A DNA stretch of 64,000 nt from Edaphobacter sp. 12200R-103. Its GTDB lineage: Bacteria; Acidobacteriota; Terriglobia; Terriglobales; Acidobacteriaceae. A model generated the notes under the pieces. It saw nothing but the letters and a program-made list of their open reading frames with translations, made no database searches and was not told the origin of the DNA. Location: NCBI RefSeq assembly GCF_010093025.1, contig NZ_CP048114.1, forward strand, positions 1,922,001 through 1,986,000, given 5' to 3'. The translations under genes and the position numbers were made by a program. Positions 60,913 through 64,000 of the stretch are shown in pieces; position 1 is the first letter of the stretch; each line of letters begins with the position of its first letter.

Positions 60913-62604
60913 TCATAAATAGCTGGCGTATTCCCTGAGAGCTTCTGGATATTGCCTCTTCCCTTTGCGCTGTTCCATGAGCAGCTCCCGCAAATGCTTT
61001 TCGATCTTCCGCGTGCTGCGATCGCGATGGGCGGGATGAGCCAGGTTAACCTGTTCCAGCGGATCGTCGGTCAGGTTGTACATCTCGAATTCCGCCGGTT
61101 TCGGCTTGCTGTACTGTTTGTCTTCATCCACAACGTTGTATTGGAACGGGCTGGTCCAGAATTGGGGATTATCGAAATAGCGAGCGTATTTCCAGATCTG
61201 AGTCCCACTGTCCGTCTCGATCATGGTGAACACCGCCTCCACATGATTCGGTTGAATGACCGAGGTATACGGTTTGCCTGTCATCATGGTCGTCTGATTG
61301 AGGCCGGAGCTGATCTCGTCATCCGTCATAAAATACAGCGGTTCGGCGCGGTCACGGTTCGCCTTGCCCAGAAGCGCGGGGGCAAGGCTACGCCCGACCA
61401 ACGGACGCGCATCGGTGTGAGTCTTCGCCAATTCGGTACGCACTTTCTCCGGATCGATGCCGGCGAGATCGAGCAGGGTAGGCAGAAGATCCACATGTGT
61501 CGACAAGAGATTGGCTGATTGCGGTTCCTTAAAAAGAACCGGGTTGGAGAAGATAAGCGGCACATGCACGGATTCTTCGTACATGTTGTGCCACTTCTGC
61601 TGCATCCCTCCATGCGCGCCCAGTTGATCGCCATGATCTGCGGTAAACACCACGATGGTGTTCTCGAAGAACGAGGAGTTTTCGAGCGCGCGATACACCT
61701 TCTGAATATGGGAGTCCACTTCCTTCTGCAGGTAGTAATAAAACTGGCGGTATTCCTGCACAGTGGGCTGCGGGGTGAGCATCTTCGGATAAACGTCTAC
61801 GTAGCTCTTCTGGCAGCTCGGTTTAGTGTCCAAATTTTCACGCTCGGTCTTGGGCTTCGGAATTTCCGGAACCGGACCTCGCGTGTAGGGTAATCCGAAC
61901 TTTTTCCATGCGGCCCCGAAGAAGACAATATCGTGGGGGTTTACGAACGAGCTCACCATCAGCCACGGTGGAAGCGGCGAACGCGACTTCTTCCTCTCCT
62001 TATCAAGCATTTCGACCTGTGCCACAACTTCGCGGGCGTAGAGTGGATCACGACGCGTTCCGGAATTTGCCAGCTTGGGGCCATGCGGCTCAGGGCCGAC
62101 CCACCCATCAAAGCCATATGAGTCCAGCCGGTTGGCGCGCCGGTAGATATCTGCGATCTCCGGAATGGGCTTGCCGGCATCGGTCGAACTATCGATGGAT
62201 TCGTGAGTGCCCCCCATCACGATATCGGCATGCGAAAAGTGCCACTTGCCCTTGTAGTACGTGCGATAACCACCCGCGCGAAAGTATTCTCCGAGCGTCG
62301 GTATGGTATTCGCATCGAGCCAGAACATGTCCGGATCAAAGGAACCTTTCGCGGCTCCAGCTGTCTGGCTCACACCGTGCAGCGAAGGGTATTGGCCGGT
62401 GAACAGGGTCGCGCGGCTGGGCTGGCAGGCCGTGGACGATGCATAGTGCCGGTGAAACTCCATCCCTCGGGAACGCATCCATTCCTGTGCCTGAAGGCCG
62501 CGCTTCAGATACTGCTTCACTTCCGGAGTTTCATAGCTCACAGGATAACGTTGCTGATCCACCATGATTATCAGAAAGTTCGGCCTGCTTCCGCTCAATT
62601 TCAT
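60913..62604 (-). CDS. Type I sulfatase
   Basis: 563 residues, no signal peptide (MKLSGSRPNFLIIMVDQQRYP). The sulfatase signature is ACQPSRATLFTGQ with C60-x-P-S-R, the cysteine being changed to formylglycine by a separate enzyme. Other metal-site blocks: YYKGKWHF and VVFTADHGDQLGAHGGMQQKW. It removes sulfate from sugar or aryl esters; the lack of an export signal suggests a cytoplasmic role or a missed start. The same-strand TonB receptor downstream hints at a sulfated-glycan locus. Confidence 0.88.
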   Translation of the reverse strand: MKLSGSRPNFLIIMVDQQRYPVSYETPEVKQYLKRGLQAQEWMRSRGMEFHRHYASSTACQPSRATLFTGQYPSLHGVSQTAGAAKGSFDPDMFWLDANTIPTLGEYFRAGGYRTYYKGKWHFSHADIVMGGTHESIDSSTDAGKPIPEIADIYRRANRLDSYGFDGWVGPEPHGPKLANSGTRRDPLYAREVVAQVEMLDKERKKSRSPLPPWLMVSSFVNPHDIVFFGAAWKKFGLPYTRGPVPEIPKPKTERENLDTKPSCQKSYVDVYPKMLTPQPTVQEYRQFYYYLQKEVDSHIQKVYRALENSSFFENTIVVFTADHGDQLGAHGGMQQKWHNMYEESVHVPLIFSNPVLFKEPQSANLLSTHVDLLPTLLDLAGIDPEKVRTELAKTHTDARPLVGRSLAPALLGKANRDRAEPLYFMTDDEISSGLNQTTMMTGKPYTSVIQPNHVEAVFTMIETDSGTQIWKYARYFDNPQFWTSPFQYNVVDEDKQYSKPKPAEFEMYNLTDDPLEQVNLAHPAHRDRSTRKIEKHLRELLMEQRKGKRQYPEALREYASYL

Positions 62605-62639
62605 GAGTTCTCCTTTTCATTAGCACAGGATTTACAAGG

Positions 62640-63005
62640 AATCCCATTCCGCAATGTTTGTTCCTGCGTCCCTAAAATTCGGGGGAACAGGATTTAATAC
62701 ATTGATAAATACAGGGTGCGGTGAAAGTCGTATCGCGTACGAAAAACGCATCGAACCTGAGATTCGCATTCGGAGACATGACGCAGGTCCGAGAGTGCCT
62801 GGCGTCATAGTCACTCAGGGCATCTCTGATGGGTGCTATAGACGTCGCCAGCCGTACCATTCTTCGTATTCACTTCCGGCAATACGAGGATGTCAATCCG
62901 GTTATCTGCGACAACCATTGCAGTGGCTTCGACAATATCGAGGAAGCGCGCGTTGGTAGGGTCGCAATCCTGCATATTCCAGTTAAGGATTCGGGCGTTC
63001 GGCAT
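62640..63005 (-). pseudogene. Decayed endonuclease/exonuclease/phosphatase-like gene
   Basis: The start MPNARILNWNMQDCDPTNARFLDIVEATAMVVADNRIDILVLPEVNTKNG has the look of the EEP (Mg-dependent nuclease/phosphatase) fold, but it stops at 62811. A second frame continues with ...IRDALSDYDARHSRTCVMSPNANLRFDAFFVRDTTFTAP (62672-62860) and a third with VFINVLNPVPPNFRDAGTNIAEWDSL (to about 62632). Two or more frameshifts in 370 bp make this a degenerate gene or a chance set of frames. Confidence 0.4.
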
Positions 63006-63233
63006 GCTTGAATCAGATCTCAGCTTTCGTAAAGCTCAACAAGGCTTCAGACAAATTCACTTTTCAGCCGAGCCATCGCAATGGTCTGCTTCTTTCGACA
63101 ACAACGGTAACATGGCAGTGGGTGGAACATAAACCACATCAGCAGATAGCCGTTTTAAAACGAGCTGAATGCGGTACCGCATTACGGTCGGCAACCAGAG
63201 TTCCTGACGGTTCGACGCGTTCTTCTTCTGGCG

Positions 63234-64000
63234 TCAGAATGAGGCTTCCGGGTCGTGCTCGACGGGAGGGGCTTTGATCATAATGGAACGGACTTTTCCC
63301 AGAGCTTCCTGATCGGCTAATACCGAAAGGATGTCTCCGGCCCTGATTGTTGTACTGCCTCGCGGTACCAGATGCTCGTTCTTTCTTGTCACCAGCATGA
63401 TATGAGCCTCGCGCGGGAGATGGAGGGCAACAAGCTGCCTGTCCACAGCGTTTGATCCTTCACTCACTGTTATTTCGACGACCTGGCCCTGCTCTTCTCC
63501 AGCCGGGAGCATCTCTAAAGGAAATCTTCGGTCAGTAGCGGGCAATGGCTTCTGCAACTTCAGCTTCTGCGCAAGCCATCCAATCGTGGTTCCCTGCAGG
63601 AGCAAAGAAATCGATACCGTGAAAAAGACGATGTTGAAGTAGATCTCCGCATTCTGCACTCCCTCAAGCAGCGGAAAAGTCGCCAGAACAATGGGGACCG
63701 CTCCTCTCAGACCGATCCATGAGATCAGGATCTTGGGGCGTAATCCGACCTTCCCGAAGGCGAGGCTGATAAAGACGCCCAGAGGACGTGCAACCACGAC
63801 CAGAAACAGCGCAAGAAGCACAGAAACTCCCATGACTGGCAGCAGTCTCGACGGATAAACCAGAAGACCTAAAACCAGGAACAGGATGATTTGCATAAGC
63901 CATGCAAGACCGCTGTGGAATGTCGTCAGGCTGCGGCGATGGACGAAGTCTCTATTTCCCATCACCACCCCAGTGAGATAGACGGCCAGAAATCCGCTTC
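63234..64000 (-). CDS. Cation/proton antiporter with C-terminal TrkA_C domain, partial
   Basis: The 3' part of a CPA1-type (NhaP2-like) K+ or Na+/H+ antiporter; the frame is open to the right edge. Visible: membrane segments (WLMQIILFLVLGLLVYPSRLLPVMGVSVLLALFLVVVARPLGVF), the conserved LISWIGLRGAVPIVLATFPLL motif near the last membrane helices, and a cytoplasmic TrkA_C-like regulatory domain (VVEITVSEGSNAVDRQLVALHLPREAHIMLVTRKNEHLVPRGSTTIRAGDILSVLAD). Confidence 0.85.
   Translation of the reverse strand, partial: SGFLAVYLTGVVMGNRDFVHRRSLTTFHSGLAWLMQIILFLVLGLLVYPSRLLPVMGVSVLLALFLVVVARPLGVFISLAFGKVGLRPKILISWIGLRGAVPIVLATFPLLEGVQNAEIYFNIVFFTVSISLLLQGTTIGWLAQKLKLQKPLPATDRRFPLEMLPAGEEQGQVVEITVSEGSNAVDRQLVALHLPREAHIMLVTRKNEHLVPRGSTTIRAGDILSVLADQEALGKVRSIMIKAPPVEHDPEASF

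Overview
The window looks like a chromosomal segment of an acidobacterium of the Terriglobus/Granulicella/Edaphobacter type (inferred from content, not from a database). The clues are a hopanoid (squalene) operon, an Oar-like TonB receptor with an N-terminal carboxypeptidase-regulatory domain, Tat-exported Gfo/Idh/MocA oxidoreductases, a Ku/LigD end-joining pair, and a dispersed intergenic repeat with the core ATCCTTCG...CTCAGGATGAC.

Layout. 1-1144: end of a TolC-like efflux gene and a small BamE-like protein. 1213-8889: hopanoid region, with hpnJ on the plus strand and an overlapping minus-strand operon (alcohol dehydrogenase, hpnC, hpnD, hpnE); two half-size EamA/SMR-type membrane proteins lie between. 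9006-10634: MlaE/MlaF-type lipid ABC transporter. 10766-14804: flavin reductase-like protein, MFS carrier, YceI protein, and an operon of a PilZ protein and a degenerate response regulator. 15100-19702: the rpsP-khpA-rimM-trmD-rplS-rnhB translation cluster, interrupted by an antisense outer-membrane protein gene that fits exactly between rimM and trmD. 19687-28246: PIG-L deacetylase, pdxH, two Gfo/Idh/MocA oxidoreductases, iron-permease-like protein, cupin, msrPQ and a FAH-family hydratase. 28476-32215: ku and ligD. 32124-38545: amidinotransferase-fold hydrolase, an RND efflux pump with its adaptor, and a YhhQ-type queuosine-precursor transporter.

38717-46826 is an 8.1-kb integrated element in the 3' half of tRNA-Glu(TTC), bounded by perfect 45-bp direct repeats. 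It carries an AlpA-type regulator, a primase/helicase-like replication protein followed by a cluster of GTCTTCTT octamers (possible origin), a string of small genes including a terminase-small-subunit-like HTH protein, a serine recombinase, two possible cargo genes (one a DUF2321-like zinc-ribbon protein) and a tyrosine integrase. I see no capsid, tail, portal or large-terminase gene, so it resembles a phage satellite or a minimal integrative element.

47244-56547 may be a sigma-54-controlled module. A GAF-GAF-AAA+-Fis activator (with an apparent single-base frameshift in its first GAF domain) is followed by an EgtB-like gene and by a DUF427-VOC-hydrolase-hydrolase-DUF417 run and an aquaporin. 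Both egtB and the DUF427 gene are preceded by a -24/-12 promoter, each with a similar 35-bp GTCA-rich candidate enhancer site exactly 120 bp upstream of it. An oxidant or stress role is an inference. The window ends with the TonB receptor, a sulfatase, a decayed nuclease-like gene and the 3' part of a cation/proton antiporter.
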